Shown here: piece by piece, positions 8,712 to 15,743 of the stretch
Position numbering within the stretch: position 1 is the stretch's first letter
Layout of the letters: each line of letters opens with the position of its first letter
DNA from: JAGOLU01 sp037138475
GTDB lineage: Bacteria > Patescibacteriota > Microgenomatia > UBA1406 > GWC2-37-13
Length of the DNA: 24,229 nucleotides
Direction of reading: 5' to 3'
Assembly (NCBI GenBank): GCA_037138475.1
Contig: JBAXII010000018.1
Location: 1-24,229, forward strand
Made by a program: the position numbers and the translations under genes
The notes under the pieces: generated by a model
The model's input: only the letters and a program-made list of their open reading frames with translations
Told to the model about the DNA's origin: nothing
Database searches by the model: none

Positions 8712-9220
8712 ACATGTAAAAGCCTAATGTATATTCATTGAAATAAGGGTATGGGCATGGTTGATACGAGACTACCATGGACTGTGATTGCGGATACAAG
8801 CTACGTCCGTGTTCTTGGTCTGTGTATACGCCCCATACTCTCTACAAGCCCCATCTCAGAAAATCAAGGTAAAAGAAACCAAGCATTTTTCAAAAAAAGT
8901 ATATAAATCACCTCCTCTTCTCTACCCTACCAGTATGTATGCAGGAGCTCATACAAGCCATAAAAGCACGGATACAGTGCTACTAGCCAAAACATGAGTT
9001 CATTCAGGGAATAGATGATAAAAAACCTCTCGAATCAACAATTGAAAGTTGTCCGTCTGTATCTAGTTAGAAAGTATGCGGCAGAGCAGTTCCTCAAAAT
9101 TTCTGTGTACAGGTTTAGTAAGTTTGGAAGTGTGCTCGGTGGATACCAAAGAATTTCATTTGGCATAAAAGCAATTATAGCAACTTATACAAATAACTAT
9201 ATGCAATAAGTCAATAAATA

Positions 9221-9235
9221 ACCTATGGTATAGGT
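9221..9235. repeat. Dyad ACCTA-N5-TAGGT, copy 1
   Basis: acctatggtataggt is a 15-bp dyad with arms ACCTA/TAGGT. Copies with the same arms and spacing lie at 9302-9316 and 9696-9710, and one with an 11-nt spacer at 9570-9590. Confidence 0.55.
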
Positions 9236-9301
9236 CGCAAAATGTAATGATGGCACATCACATATTAACTAAAGTAAACATGTAACTGTTATAAAATCAA
9301 G

Positions 9302-9316
9302 ACCTAGGTACTAGGT
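9302..9316. repeat. Dyad ACCTA-N5-TAGGT, copy 2
   Basis: acctaggtactaggt has the same arms and 5-nt spacer as copy 1, but a different centre, which points to selection on the arms. Confidence 0.5.
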
Positions 9317-9569
9317 TATAACGTACATACCTTGCACATTTAGAGGTATCCTCTGAATACATGTATCAGAATATAATGATATAGCTAGCCTACTTGAATC
9401 CCTTGGTAAGCAATAGATCATTATGTGAATAATGAAATGATGTATATAGAGTCATGTGACAACCTGAAACAAGTTACATTCAAATACAATACAATTGCAT
9501 GCTCTTTGATACCACTTGACATACTTACATGCTGAATGTATCATGATGTAGTATATATGTAATAAGTAT

Positions 9570-9590
9570 ACCTATACATATGGTATAGGT
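9570..9590. repeat. Dyad ACCTA-N11-TAGGT, wide-spaced copy
   Basis: The arms ACCTAT/ATAGGT are separated by a longer centre, and flanking tat/ata bases extend the pairing, so this copy is the strongest hairpin of the group. Confidence 0.5.
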
Positions 9591-9695
9591 ATATAGAGTT
9601 ATATATCACGTCGAACTAGCACCTACGCAGACTAATTGATACTATGAATGAGAATCTATACGGATTGTCACAAAAGGCATAAATGCATAGGAGCA

Positions 9696-9710
9696 ACCTA
9701 TATGGTAGGT
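9696..9710. repeat. Dyad ACCTA-N5-TAGGT, copy 3
   Basis: acctatatggtaggt again shows ACCTA/TAGGT arms with a 5-nt spacer; an extra A/T pair extends it to AACCTA/TAGGTT. Confidence 0.5.
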
Positions 9711-9990
9711 TAAACTGATGCCCAGGCGTGAATAGAATACTATACTTATAGTATTTGATACAGATTTTTCGACATTTTTCGATGTTTTTGAAGCAGTTTG
9801 ATACCCTTCTACTCAGTTGCTGCGCTCTATCTCCACGAGAAGGCAAGATTTAGCAGATGCGCAAATCTTATGCTAACCGAGCCTATGATTACATTTGGGT
9901 TGTCAGGACGAGATTTAACTTGTACTAGCGTGAATTTGTTCAGTGGATATTCCCTCTCTTTTTACACCTTTTTTTGACTGTTTTGGCATC

Positions 9991-10018
9991 TTGGCTGTCG
10001 CCTGCTCTATGCTATACT
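9991..10018 (+). promoter_or_regulatory. Promoter of first RRM gene (extended -10)
   Basis: TTGGCT (9991-9996), a 16-nt spacer and TATACT (10013-10018), preceded by TGC as an extended -10, form a strong promoter. The predicted start near 10025 leaves a leader of about 130 nt before ATG 10155, which is exceptional in this window. Confidence 0.65.
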
Positions 10019-10154
10019 AATCTCCATTAGTAGTACTGTATTGCTTTTGTCCTCCAGCAACTGCCTCTGGTTACGCTCAAAATGCTACTCCACAGCCGTT
10101 GTGGGAGCTCAAACTGTATATATGTGTACTGGAGAGGGGGTGAGTAGATAATAT

Positions 10155-10532
10155 ATGGCTAAACGACTCTACGTAGGCAACCTAGCATGGTCTACCACCA
10201 ATGATTCACTGCGCGACTTTTTCGCTCAAATTGGTCCGGTAGTATCAGCTGAGGTTGTAATCAACAAGTTTGATGGCCGTTCGAAGGGTTTTGGGTTCGT
10301 TGAGATGGAAACCGAGGAGGCTGCTCTCGCTGCAATCGATCAACTGAACAAAAAGGACCTCGAAGGTCGCATGATCTTTGTAAACGAAGCTCGTCCCCCC
10401 GTCGCCCGTGAGGCACGCGGAGGAGGGCATCGAGGAGGAAGAGGCGGTTATGGCGGTGGGGGTGGTGGGTATCATCACCCAGACCACGGCAATGACCAAG
10501 GAGGATATGGCGGAGACCATGGAGCATACTGA
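10155..10532 (+). CDS. Glycine-rich RRM RNA-binding protein
   Basis: The 125-residue product has a single RRM (residues 1-80) with RNP2 LYVGNL (5-10) and RNP1 KGFGFVEM (44-51), both aromatic RNA-stacking positions being present. The tail from about residue 87 is low-complexity Arg/Gly/Tyr/His (RGGYGGGGGGYHHPDHG). This is the architecture of bacterial and cyanobacterial cold-induced Rbp proteins, which bind U-rich RNA and act as RNA chaperones; that function is carried over by family. A second copy lies at 19831-20190. A purine-rich stretch (ggagaggggg, 10130-10139) about 15 nt before the ATG may help ribosome binding. The gene ends 24 nt before a strong terminator, so it is monocistronic. Confidence 0.93.
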   Translation: MAKRLYVGNLAWSTTNDSLRDFFAQIGPVVSAEVVINKFDGRSKGFGFVEMETEEAALAAIDQLNKKDLEGRMIFVNEARPPVAREARGGGHRGGRGGYGGGGGGYHHPDHGNDQGGYGGDHGAY

Positions 10533-10556
10533 TCCCACTGGGATACACGCCTCTCT

Positions 10557-10581
10557 CCCCCACCATCTGGTGGGGGTTTTT
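10557..10581 (+). terminator. Rho-independent terminator of RRM gene
   Basis: The arms cccccacca (10557-10565) and tggtggggg (10568-10576) pair perfectly over 9 bp (inner pairs may open to give a normal loop), followed by TTTTT (10577-10581). It separates the RRM gene from the pgl gene. Confidence 0.9.
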
Positions 10582-10596
10582 GATTCTATGCATCTG

Positions 10597-10602
10597 TATA
10601 CT
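10597..10602 (+). promoter_or_regulatory. -10 box of pgl
   Basis: TATACT lies 7 nt before ATG 10610, just after the terminator. No good -35 match is visible at 16-18 nt. Transcription would start at or next to the start codon. Confidence 0.45.
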
Positions 10603-10609
10603 AGAGTAC

Positions 10610-11338
10610 ATGCGCATCTTGCACCTCTCATCCACAGATCCAGTTTATGACATGTCACATATTCTGGCAGAGAAAATCATATCGATTGCAGAGTCACATG
10701 CTCCCACACTCATCCTCCTTTCTGCCGGCTCGTGGGTACCGGTGTATGAGCACATCTCAAAACTCCCAGAAATACTTGACTGCTCACATATCACCGTAGG
10801 TCTCGTTGATGAGCGGTGGGTTTCCTCTGACCATGCAGACCGGAATGAGAAACAAATCAGAAACTCGAAGCTTGTACAGTATTTGGAGCTCAGGGGAGCT
10901 CTATTTATACCTATGATACAGGATATAGAAAAGGATATGAAAGCAGATGCTGATCTCGTATCTCAACTATATACCGGCATGAAAAATGAACGAGTAAATC
11001 TATTCATAACCATAGGCATAGGTACAGATGGACACATCGCAGGCATACTGCCAACCTCTGATAAATCATCATTTGACAGGCGCTATCTGACACCTGCACC
11101 AGTGGTGTATTATGAAACGCGACCAGAGGAAACGACCAATCCTCACAGACAACGATTGACCATAACGCCTGACTTTATACGATCAGCTAATGAAGTCATT
11201 GTCTATGCGAGTGGTACAGGGAAGAAATCAGTACTTGATCGATTACTGAGGGGAAATGAGCAAACATATAGTTTTCCTGCTCAACTACTCACTGAGATGG
11301 GAGAAAAGGCCACTCTATTCACCGACCAACTGGTCTGA
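10610..11338 (+). CDS. pgl: 6-phosphogluconolactonase
   Basis: Starting at ATG 10610 the product has 242 residues, normal for the Pgl/DevB family. Family motifs in order are LLSAGSWVPVY (substrate loop), VGLVDERWVSSDHADRNEKQ (the DERxV...N block), IGIGTDGHIAGILP (the GxGxDGH motif whose Asp-Gly-His is part of the active site) and RLTITPDFIRSANEVIVYASGTGKK. It hydrolyses 6-phosphogluconolactone to 6-phosphogluconate, step two of the oxidative pentose phosphate pathway. zwf and gnd are about 3.5 kb downstream on the other strand. An upstream in-frame codon at 10580 lies inside the terminator and is rejected. The gene converges on the minus-strand neighbour with a 14-nt gap. Confidence 0.88.
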   Translation: MRILHLSSTDPVYDMSHILAEKIISIAESHAPTLILLSAGSWVPVYEHISKLPEILDCSHITVGLVDERWVSSDHADRNEKQIRNSKLVQYLELRGALFIPMIQDIEKDMKADADLVSQLYTGMKNERVNLFITIGIGTDGHIAGILPTSDKSSFDRRYLTPAPVVYYETRPEETTNPHRQRLTITPDFIRSANEVIVYASGTGKKSVLDRLLRGNEQTYSFPAQLLTEMGEKATLFTDQLV

Positions 11339-11352
11339 CAAGTCCCCTACTC

Positions 11353-12789
11353 TCACTTTCTCCTGCGATCCTTTGTCGACGTATGCACGAACATGATAGT
11401 TATGGGAGCCACAAGGGACAGGTAGTAGGCTACCATGTGCTGTGTCCTACATATCTGATAAAAATAGACATACAGGACCAACACCAGACTAGACAAAAAT
11501 ATTGAAATGAGCATGTGGGCACCTATGTGTATCTGACGGTGAAGTAGCAGATACATGCCGAGACTAACTATTGCCGCGAGTACAAACAGGAGTGGCGAAG
11601 CGGTGAGTTTGCATGAGTTTGTACTCGCACCCAATACCTGCCCTTTTGGATTTTCCGTCGTATCAGTTGCTCCGAGGATATTTTCTTTAAACGTATCAGA
11701 TGGCTTTTGGATTGCAGTGACAGGAGATCCTACATTTATACAATCTGTCTGGGTCCGCGTGCTGAGTGCACACCCATTGGTCGTCTGCACATAGAAGCAG
11801 TACTGTGCACCTGAAGTAATAGAACCTATGGTATAGGTACTAACATCTCCCACATCAATGCTTCTATAGATCAATTTGGATGGATCAGAACCCATCACTA
11901 TCTGATACCCCGTGTGTGGCGATGGCGACTGATTCCACACTAGTGTCACACTCCCCCCTCCCCTGTTTGGTCGTGCAAAAAATGATCCTGGTTTATCTGG
12001 CACCACATTTTTACATGAGACATCTGTGCTCACTGGAGTTGGGGGGATAGGCGTCGACGTGGGTGAAAGAATGGGAGTACTTGTGGGGTTTGGTGAAGGA
12101 GTAATTGATGATTGAGAATTGATAATGGATATGGTGGGGGTAGGTGAGGGAGTGTGCGTAATGGTCGGTGTGGGAGTAGGTGTGCTAGTCTGGGTGGGAG
12201 TGGGCGTAATCGTAGGCGTGGGGGTATTGGTGGGTGTCGGAGTGATGGTGGGAGTCAGTGTGGGGGTTGGTGTAAGCGTGGCAGTAGGCGTAGGTGTGGG
12301 CGTGGGCGGAGGTGCACAGGTGAAATGATAGGTCTGGTCAAATTGAGTCGTCAGATCCTGAAACTCATTCCCCGCGGAGGGATCTATCCAGGTGAGCCAG
12401 CTATAGGACTGAGCTGTCTGGGGAGGGACTATGCCAATGGTATGGTGATAGAGCATTAGCTGGTCGAGAGTCGAGTTTACGAGTGTTTCGGTATCTGAAA
12501 ATGCCTTTATACCGATGACCTGGGTCAGGAGTAGGTCTCCCGATACATTTTCTACGCTCATTCTGAGGTGACATTGATCTGTCCTCTCGTTCACTATCGT
12601 GACCTTTTGAGCAGGATCTTGTACATAGCCGGGGTAGAGGTTGGATTCAGTAAAGAGGCTCACCTGAGGCGTCAAATCACACGCATCGCCATCTGCAGGA
12701 CAGGTGATGGTCAGGTCGGTCGCCCCCAAAGCGACCCTCGGCATGAGCAGCACAGTGCAAATGATAGTAAAATACAGAATCCATTTCAT
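11353..12789 (-). CDS. Exported protein with Pro-Thr linker, FN3-like domain and C-terminal membrane helices
   Basis: From ATG 12789 the product has 478 residues. A signal peptide (1-22, ending VALGA) leads to a beta-rich domain with paired cysteines (about 23-160; NLYPGY...KVTIVNE...CHLRMSVENVSG), which resembles TasA/camelysin-like 'lyPG...v.v.N' modules. A linker of PTPT units (about 160-260) follows, then an FN3-like domain (about 265-365, VTLVWNQSPSP...GYQIVMGS...YCFYVQT) and three hydrophobic C-terminal helices. The protein is probably anchored at the membrane with its N-terminal domains outside. No enzymatic motif is seen. The upstream in-frame Met at 12882 would give a Cys-rich non-signal head and is not preferred. 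Function is unknown; surface display is inferred. Confidence 0.75.
   Translation of the reverse strand: MKWILYFTIICTVLLMPRVALGATDLTITCPADGDACDLTPQVSLFTESNLYPGYVQDPAQKVTIVNERTDQCHLRMSVENVSGDLLLTQVIGIKAFSDTETLVNSTLDQLMLYHHTIGIVPPQTAQSYSWLTWIDPSAGNEFQDLTTQFDQTYHFTCAPPPTPTPTPTATLTPTPTLTPTITPTPTNTPTPTITPTPTQTSTPTPTPTITHTPSPTPTISIINSQSSITPSPNPTSTPILSPTSTPIPPTPVSTDVSCKNVVPDKPGSFFARPNRGGGSVTLVWNQSPSPHTGYQIVMGSDPSKLIYRSIDVGDVSTYTIGSITSGAQYCFYVQTTNGCALSTRTQTDCINVGSPVTAIQKPSDTFKENILGATDTTENPKGQVLGASTNSCKLTASPLLFVLAAIVSLGMYLLLHRQIHIGAHMLISIFLSSLVLVLYVYFYQICRTQHMVAYYLSLVAPITIMFVHTSTKDRRRK
12140..12320 (-). repeat. Degenerate tandem repeat encoding TPTPT linker
   Basis: The plus strand shows recurring gtgggagt/gtaggcgt/gtgggggt hexamer-type units, which are Thr-Pro codons on the minus strand. 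Same linker style as in the prepilin-adhesin gene, so recombination between the two genes is conceivable. Confidence 0.8.
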
Positions 12790-12896
12790 AGATATGCGAT
12801 ACAATAGGGAGAGGAAAATATACTGGACTGAGAGAAGAAATGTGATACATCTGCAATAGGTGTGCTTCGGGTCACATAGCATACAGGTGTAAGGAG

Positions 12897-12902
12897 TATA
12901 CT
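12897..12902 (+). promoter_or_regulatory. -10 box of protease pseudogene
   Basis: TATACT ends 9 nt before ATG 12912, matching the near-leaderless spacing of the neighbouring genes. No convincing -35 is visible. Confidence 0.4.
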
Positions 12903-12911
12903 TTTACAGCC

Positions 12912-13410
12912 ATGAGCGAAAGAACAGTGGTTATTGAGAACGTCTTTCCACCCAAGTTTCCGGTGCAGGGCAGTTATAAAGTCATCACTGATGGCAAGAA
13001 TCCTCATATAGGTTTGGCTGCTCAAAATCTATGTGTTTTGGGATACGACAATATGGGTCCAGGTATACCTGGTTGGCATAGTGTAGGGTCAGTCGTGTGT
13101 CACCCTTCTAATGGAAAGCAGCGGGTTCTTGCGCCAGCCCATGTGATACGCGGAGGCGACTGGCAATCTGCACGAGAGGGACCTGCACCAATGCAAAAAT
13201 ATTTAATCCCTATAGCGGAATAATATTTACTTCTGAAATCAATACACTCTGGCGACCAGACTGTACAGTAATGGCAAGTGATAAATTATCTGCAGCTCCA
13301 TTACCTGTGCGACAAAATGGAATAGGAATTGGAGAAGCTCTAATATTTGCGACTATAAAGTTTGATGGTGCGGACTTCGTAGTCACTGGAGGCACGTGTA
13401 CAGTCGACAG
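12912..13410 (+). pseudogene. Trypsin-like serine protease, 5' fragment, frameshifted
   Basis: The first frame gives 103 residues with RVLAPAHVIRGG (His 77), matching the His motif of chymotrypsin-fold proteases, then stops at 13223. Reading resumes one frame back from about 13196 (an A-run, caaaaat): QKIFNPYSGIIF... continues to RPDCTVM, a good match for the catalytic Asp strand, and on to GADFVVTGG before the IS at 13411. The Ser part lies past the IS at 14594. Taken together, His, Asp and Ser positions of one triad are recovered in order. There is no signal peptide, so the intact protein was probably cytoplasmic. The frame loss looks like one missing base; the A-run is not a canonical -1 slippery heptamer in the zero frame. 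Confidence 0.7.
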
Positions 13411-13433
13411 TGTCAAGTACCCATTTTCCTAAG
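13411..13433. repeat. IS left terminal inverted repeat
   Basis: Begins tgtcaagtaccca. It pairs with the reverse complement of 14571-14593 at 16 of 23 positions, the best block being GTACCC. Confidence 0.8.
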
Positions 13434-14289
13434 CACCTTGTCTTTCATTTTCGATCGGCGGCGCTGCCAAGATATGCCCGGAAAGATACCGCGCTTTGAA
13501 CTGATGAGGGGTCATCTTGATCGTCGTATGGATACGCATGCTGTTGTAATATCTGACATAGGCATATAACTCTGCAACCAGTTGTCCTTGGCTGTCATAT
13601 TGATCAGGATCCCCAAACTCATCCTTCAGTCTACTGTGCCAGGATTCGCTCGGGTTTTGCCAGGGAGATGCAGTGTCAGATACTGAGAGAGTGATATGAT
13701 TTTCCTGGAGTTGACCCGTGATGTATTCGCTGGTATTTTCGCTTCCTTTATCCGTGTGTAAGTACACCGGTGGTGGGTGGCCATTGTCCAGTGCCATATG
13801 CAGTGCTTGAGATACGAGCAAACTATCATGGCGGAGTCCAATCGCCACTCCTACAATTTCCTTGGAGTATCTATCTTGGAGCTCAATCAAGTACAGTTTC
13901 TTCCCCTGATAGATAATCATAGTGATATCGCCAGTCCAGATATGGCTGGGATATGCAGGAGTGATTTCTTTGATGAGGTTGACGTAGGATGTGGGAGTTG
14001 ATTGGGTTATGCCACGGCTCCATCGTCTGCCTCGTGGGGGATGAATCCCATATCTACTCATCACTCGTTGTGCTCGCTTGTGGTTGATCTTCAAGGCGAG
14101 TGCTACCCGCCTATGTCCATAGGCTTTATGCGTCTGGTGGAGCTCATGTATCTGACCCGCAAGCATCTCGTCTTTAGTGACTTGTAGAGGACGATATGAG
14201 AGCGATCCCCGAGGTATCCCGAGGACCGCAGCTGCCAATGATTTGTTCGTACATTGACGAATGATCTCAATCTTTTTTCCCCCGCTCAA
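13429..14289 (-). CDS. IS3-family transposase OrfB (DDE integrase domain)
   Basis: The 286-residue frame has an N-terminal HTH_21-like part (HELHQTHKAYGHRRVALAL) and an rve/DDE core: Asp in IWTGDITMI, Asp in YLHTDKGSENT and Glu in NPSESWHSRLKDEFG, in normal order and spacing. It ends in YYNSMRIHTTIKMTPHQF, the usual IS3 C-terminus. The frame starts with TTG; in this family OrfB is normally made as an OrfAB fusion by -1 frameshifting. The G5A6G stretch at 14285-14274 lies at the overlap, but the leucine-zipper frame of OrfA would need a +1 shift here, so this copy may not make the fusion. Confidence 0.92.
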   Translation of the reverse strand: MSGGKKIEIIRQCTNKSLAAAVLGIPRGSLSYRPLQVTKDEMLAGQIHELHQTHKAYGHRRVALALKINHKRAQRVMSRYGIHPPRGRRWSRGITQSTPTSYVNLIKEITPAYPSHIWTGDITMIIYQGKKLYLIELQDRYSKEIVGVAIGLRHDSLLVSQALHMALDNGHPPPVYLHTDKGSENTSEYITGQLQENHITLSVSDTASPWQNPSESWHSRLKDEFGDPDQYDSQGQLVAELYAYVRYYNSMRIHTTIKMTPHQFKARYLSGHILAAPPIENERQGA

Positions 14290-14519
14290 TCTGGAGAGTC
14301 AGGAGCCCGATGATCTTTTTTAATTCATCGTTTTCCCTCTTGAGACGAGATTGCAGATCGGTCTCCGCTCGATACTCCACCCGTAAGCTGGAGCCAGGTG
14401 TAGATGGTCTTGTTGCTGATGCCGTATTGAGTACTGAGCTCAGTTACTGGACGTCCCTCCTTTACCTTACTGATGATTTCTTCTCGAATCTCTTTGGGTA
14501 TCCGTTTATATCCTGACAT
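14267..14519 (-). pseudogene. IS3-family OrfA, apparently frameshifted
   Basis: The start MSGYKRIPKEIREEII (ATG 14519) begins a helix-turn-helix (EGRPVTELSTQYGISNKTIYTWLQ). That frame then runs through GGVSSGD to a stop at 14325. One frame over, from about 14386, the sequence reads LRVEYRAETDLQSRL then KRENDELKKIIGLL, the leucine zipper expected directly after the HTH in OrfA, and stops at 14267 inside the OrfB start region. Thus HTH, zipper and OrfB occupy three different frames. An extra C in ccagcttacgg would explain the first shift. Confidence 0.6.
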
Positions 14520-14570
14520 ATCACTCGTGGAGTACCATGACAACTCCTAACAAAAGTCATAGACTCAGTG

Positions 14571-14593
14571 CATAGTATATGGGGTACCTGTCA
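14571..14593. repeat. IS right terminal inverted repeat
   Basis: Ends ggggtacctgtca; directly followed by the second copy of the cag target duplication. Confidence 0.8.
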
Positions 14594-14809
14594 CAGATCG
14601 GTGTGGATCGCACGGGAAAACCATCGGAAACACGAGGATTTTTTGAAGTAGGACCAATTATGGGTGCAGATGGGCCAATGAATATTGGCGTGGGTGCAAG
14701 TGGATCAGTCTTTACTGATCGCAGAGGTGCAGTGGTTGGATTTCTGCATGGCGCAGTAGTCTATCAGTCAAATCACTTACTAGGATTTCCAGTGAGAGCA
14801 ATATTTTAA
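14594..14809 (+). pseudogene. Trypsin-like serine protease, 3' fragment
   Basis: Right of the IS the frame reads QIGVDRTGKPSETRGFF, then NIGVGASGSVFTDRRGAVVGFLHGA, and stops at 14809. GASGS with following 'vf.d..G.vvG...g' matches the catalytic-Ser block (GDSGG type, here Ala for Asp before Ser). Joining the left fragment after removing one cag puts this segment in yet another frame, so a second single-base loss near 13395 must be assumed besides the IS. The stop is 4 nt from the end of the convergent gnd gene. Confidence 0.65.
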
Positions 14810-14813
14810 TTCC

Positions 14814-15743
14814 TCATTTTTCCACTTTCACCTCATGCCCGCCGAACATAGTGCGCATGAGGGAGACGAGTTTGCCCGTGTATGAGGGTTTGGTCGTTGA
14901 GTCGAGGCGGAATTGAAACGATCCTTCAATGATCGGTGTTGGCACGCCGAGCTCTTTGGCAGCCTCTACTGTCCACTTTCCCTCCCCATTGTGCTTGATG
15001 CTGCCTGAGATATCTGAGAGCGCGACTCCAAACTTTTTGAGCCCGTCGAGCGTCCACTGGACGAGTCGTGACTCGATGACGCTACGCTTTTGATAGATCT
15101 CCCCCACCTTGATGAGATCCAGATCAAAGGGAGATTTTTGCATCACTGCAAACCCTTCGGCGATCGCTTGCATCATGCCATACTCGATGCCATTGTGTAC
15201 CATCTTTACAAACTGCCCCGCACCAGCTCCCTCAAAATGTGCATAGGCATCGCCATTTGCTGAGATATCTGCAAAAAGTGGCACAAGCTTTTCAAATACA
15301 TTCTTTTCTCCGCCTATCATGAGGCACGCACCAGATCTGGCGCCTCCAGGTCCTCCAGATACACCCACATCGATGTACGATACTTTGTGCTTCTTTAGTA
15401 GGTCAGTATAGAGGACCGCATCTTTGTAAAATCCATTTGCTCCATCCACCACTACATCCCCAGGTGAGAGAAGTGGTGCAATCTTTTCGATCATTTGTTT
15501 TGTAGCTTCGCCTGCGGGGAGCATGAGCCAGATCACACGGCAGTCGTCAGTCGCCAGTCGTAAGTCATTAGGCGAGGACGCGAGAAGTGCCTCGACAGTG
15601 TCGTAGACAGTGGCGCCGGCATTCTGTACCTCTATGCGAGGTTCGGGAGATCTGTTCCACGCATGTACCCCGTGACCTTTTTCAAGAAGTCTGAGAACCA
15701 TATTTTTACCCATTTTACCCAGACCGATGTAGTGTATGTTCAT
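14814..15743 (-). CDS. gnd: 6-phosphogluconate dehydrogenase, decarboxylating, short (YqeC/GndA-like) type
   Basis: The 309-residue product is the short form, against about 470 for the classical enzyme. Motifs in order: IGLGKMGKNM (Rossmann loop, residues 6-15), WNRSPEP, DGANGFYKDA, VSGGPGGARSGACLMIGG (substrate signature), KMVHNGIEYGMMQAI with the catalytic Lys and Asn, and GEGKWTVEAAKELGVPTPII. It oxidises and decarboxylates 6-phosphogluconate to ribulose 5-phosphate. The short class is often NAD-dependent; WNRSPEP after the second strand carries an Arg that could favour NADP, so the cofactor is open. Its ATG overlaps the zwf stop as ATGA, implying translational coupling. No Shine-Dalgarno sequence is evident. 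Confidence 0.9.
   Translation of the reverse strand: MNIHYIGLGKMGKNMVLRLLEKGHGVHAWNRSPEPRIEVQNAGATVYDTVEALLASSPNDLRLATDDCRVIWLMLPAGEATKQMIEKIAPLLSPGDVVVDGANGFYKDAVLYTDLLKKHKVSYIDVGVSGGPGGARSGACLMIGGEKNVFEKLVPLFADISANGDAYAHFEGAGAGQFVKMVHNGIEYGMMQAIAEGFAVMQKSPFDLDLIKVGEIYQKRSVIESRLVQWTLDGLKKFGVALSDISGSIKHNGEGKWTVEAAKELGVPTPIIEGSFQFRLDSTTKPSYTGKLVSLMRTMFGGHEVKVEK

Larger units (their letters stand above)
8352..9990. other. Long AT-rich intergenic region without supported genes
   Basis: About 1.6 kb carries only short frames with unlikely composition and no recognisable family, start signal or neighbour logic. By hand count, 9241-9300 and 9541-9600 hold 15 G+C of 60 each and 9421-9480 holds 17 of 60, against 33 of 60 at 15001-15060 inside gnd; 8641-8700 is intermediate at 26 of 60. 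It contains alternative hairpins (8666-8711), a perfect palindrome catatacgtatatg (8632-8645) and four related dyads between 9221 and 9710. No tRNA T-loop consensus was seen. It may be a regulatory or structural region, an RNA gene, or remains of a decayed insertion. Confidence 0.6.
13411..14593 (-). mobile_element. IS3-family insertion sequence, 1183 bp
   Basis: The ends 13411-13433 and 14571-14593 are imperfect inverted repeats, 16 of 23 positions matching, starting TGtCAaGTACCC and ending in the complementary GGGTACcTGtCA, with the TG...CA tips usual for IS3. The trinucleotide cag is present on both sides (13408-13410 and 14594-14596), a 3-bp target duplication as expected for the family. 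Inside are OrfA and OrfB of an IS3-type transposase on the minus strand. The element splits the protease gene. Confidence 0.9.

Noticed and set aside
8907..8922. Perfect Shine-Dalgarno-like aggaggtgat on the minus strand
   Set aside because: No start codon lies within 5-15 nt downstream and no coding frame follows.
9015..9209. Plus-strand frame of 64 residues in the AT-rich gap
   Set aside because: Low-complexity basic/aromatic composition typical of random AT-rich frames; no start signal and no domain.
9616..9846. Minus-strand frame of 76 residues in the gap
   Set aside because: Cys/Arg/Tyr-rich random-looking composition, no promoter or ribosome site, no known motif.
10245..10658. Minus-strand frames antisense to the first RRM gene
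   Set aside because: Shadows of the glycine-rich coding region; they contain the terminator and have no protein-like features.
12119..12328. Gly/Val-rich plus-strand frame and possible G-quadruplex DNA
   Set aside because: It is the antisense of the Thr-Pro linker; the G-runs come from the Pro codons and are irregular.
13191..13205. Programmed -1 frameshift at the A-run of the protease gene
   Set aside because: The zero-frame codons (caa aaa tat) do not fit X-XXY-YYZ, and the gene has further breaks plus an IS, so mutation is the simpler reading.
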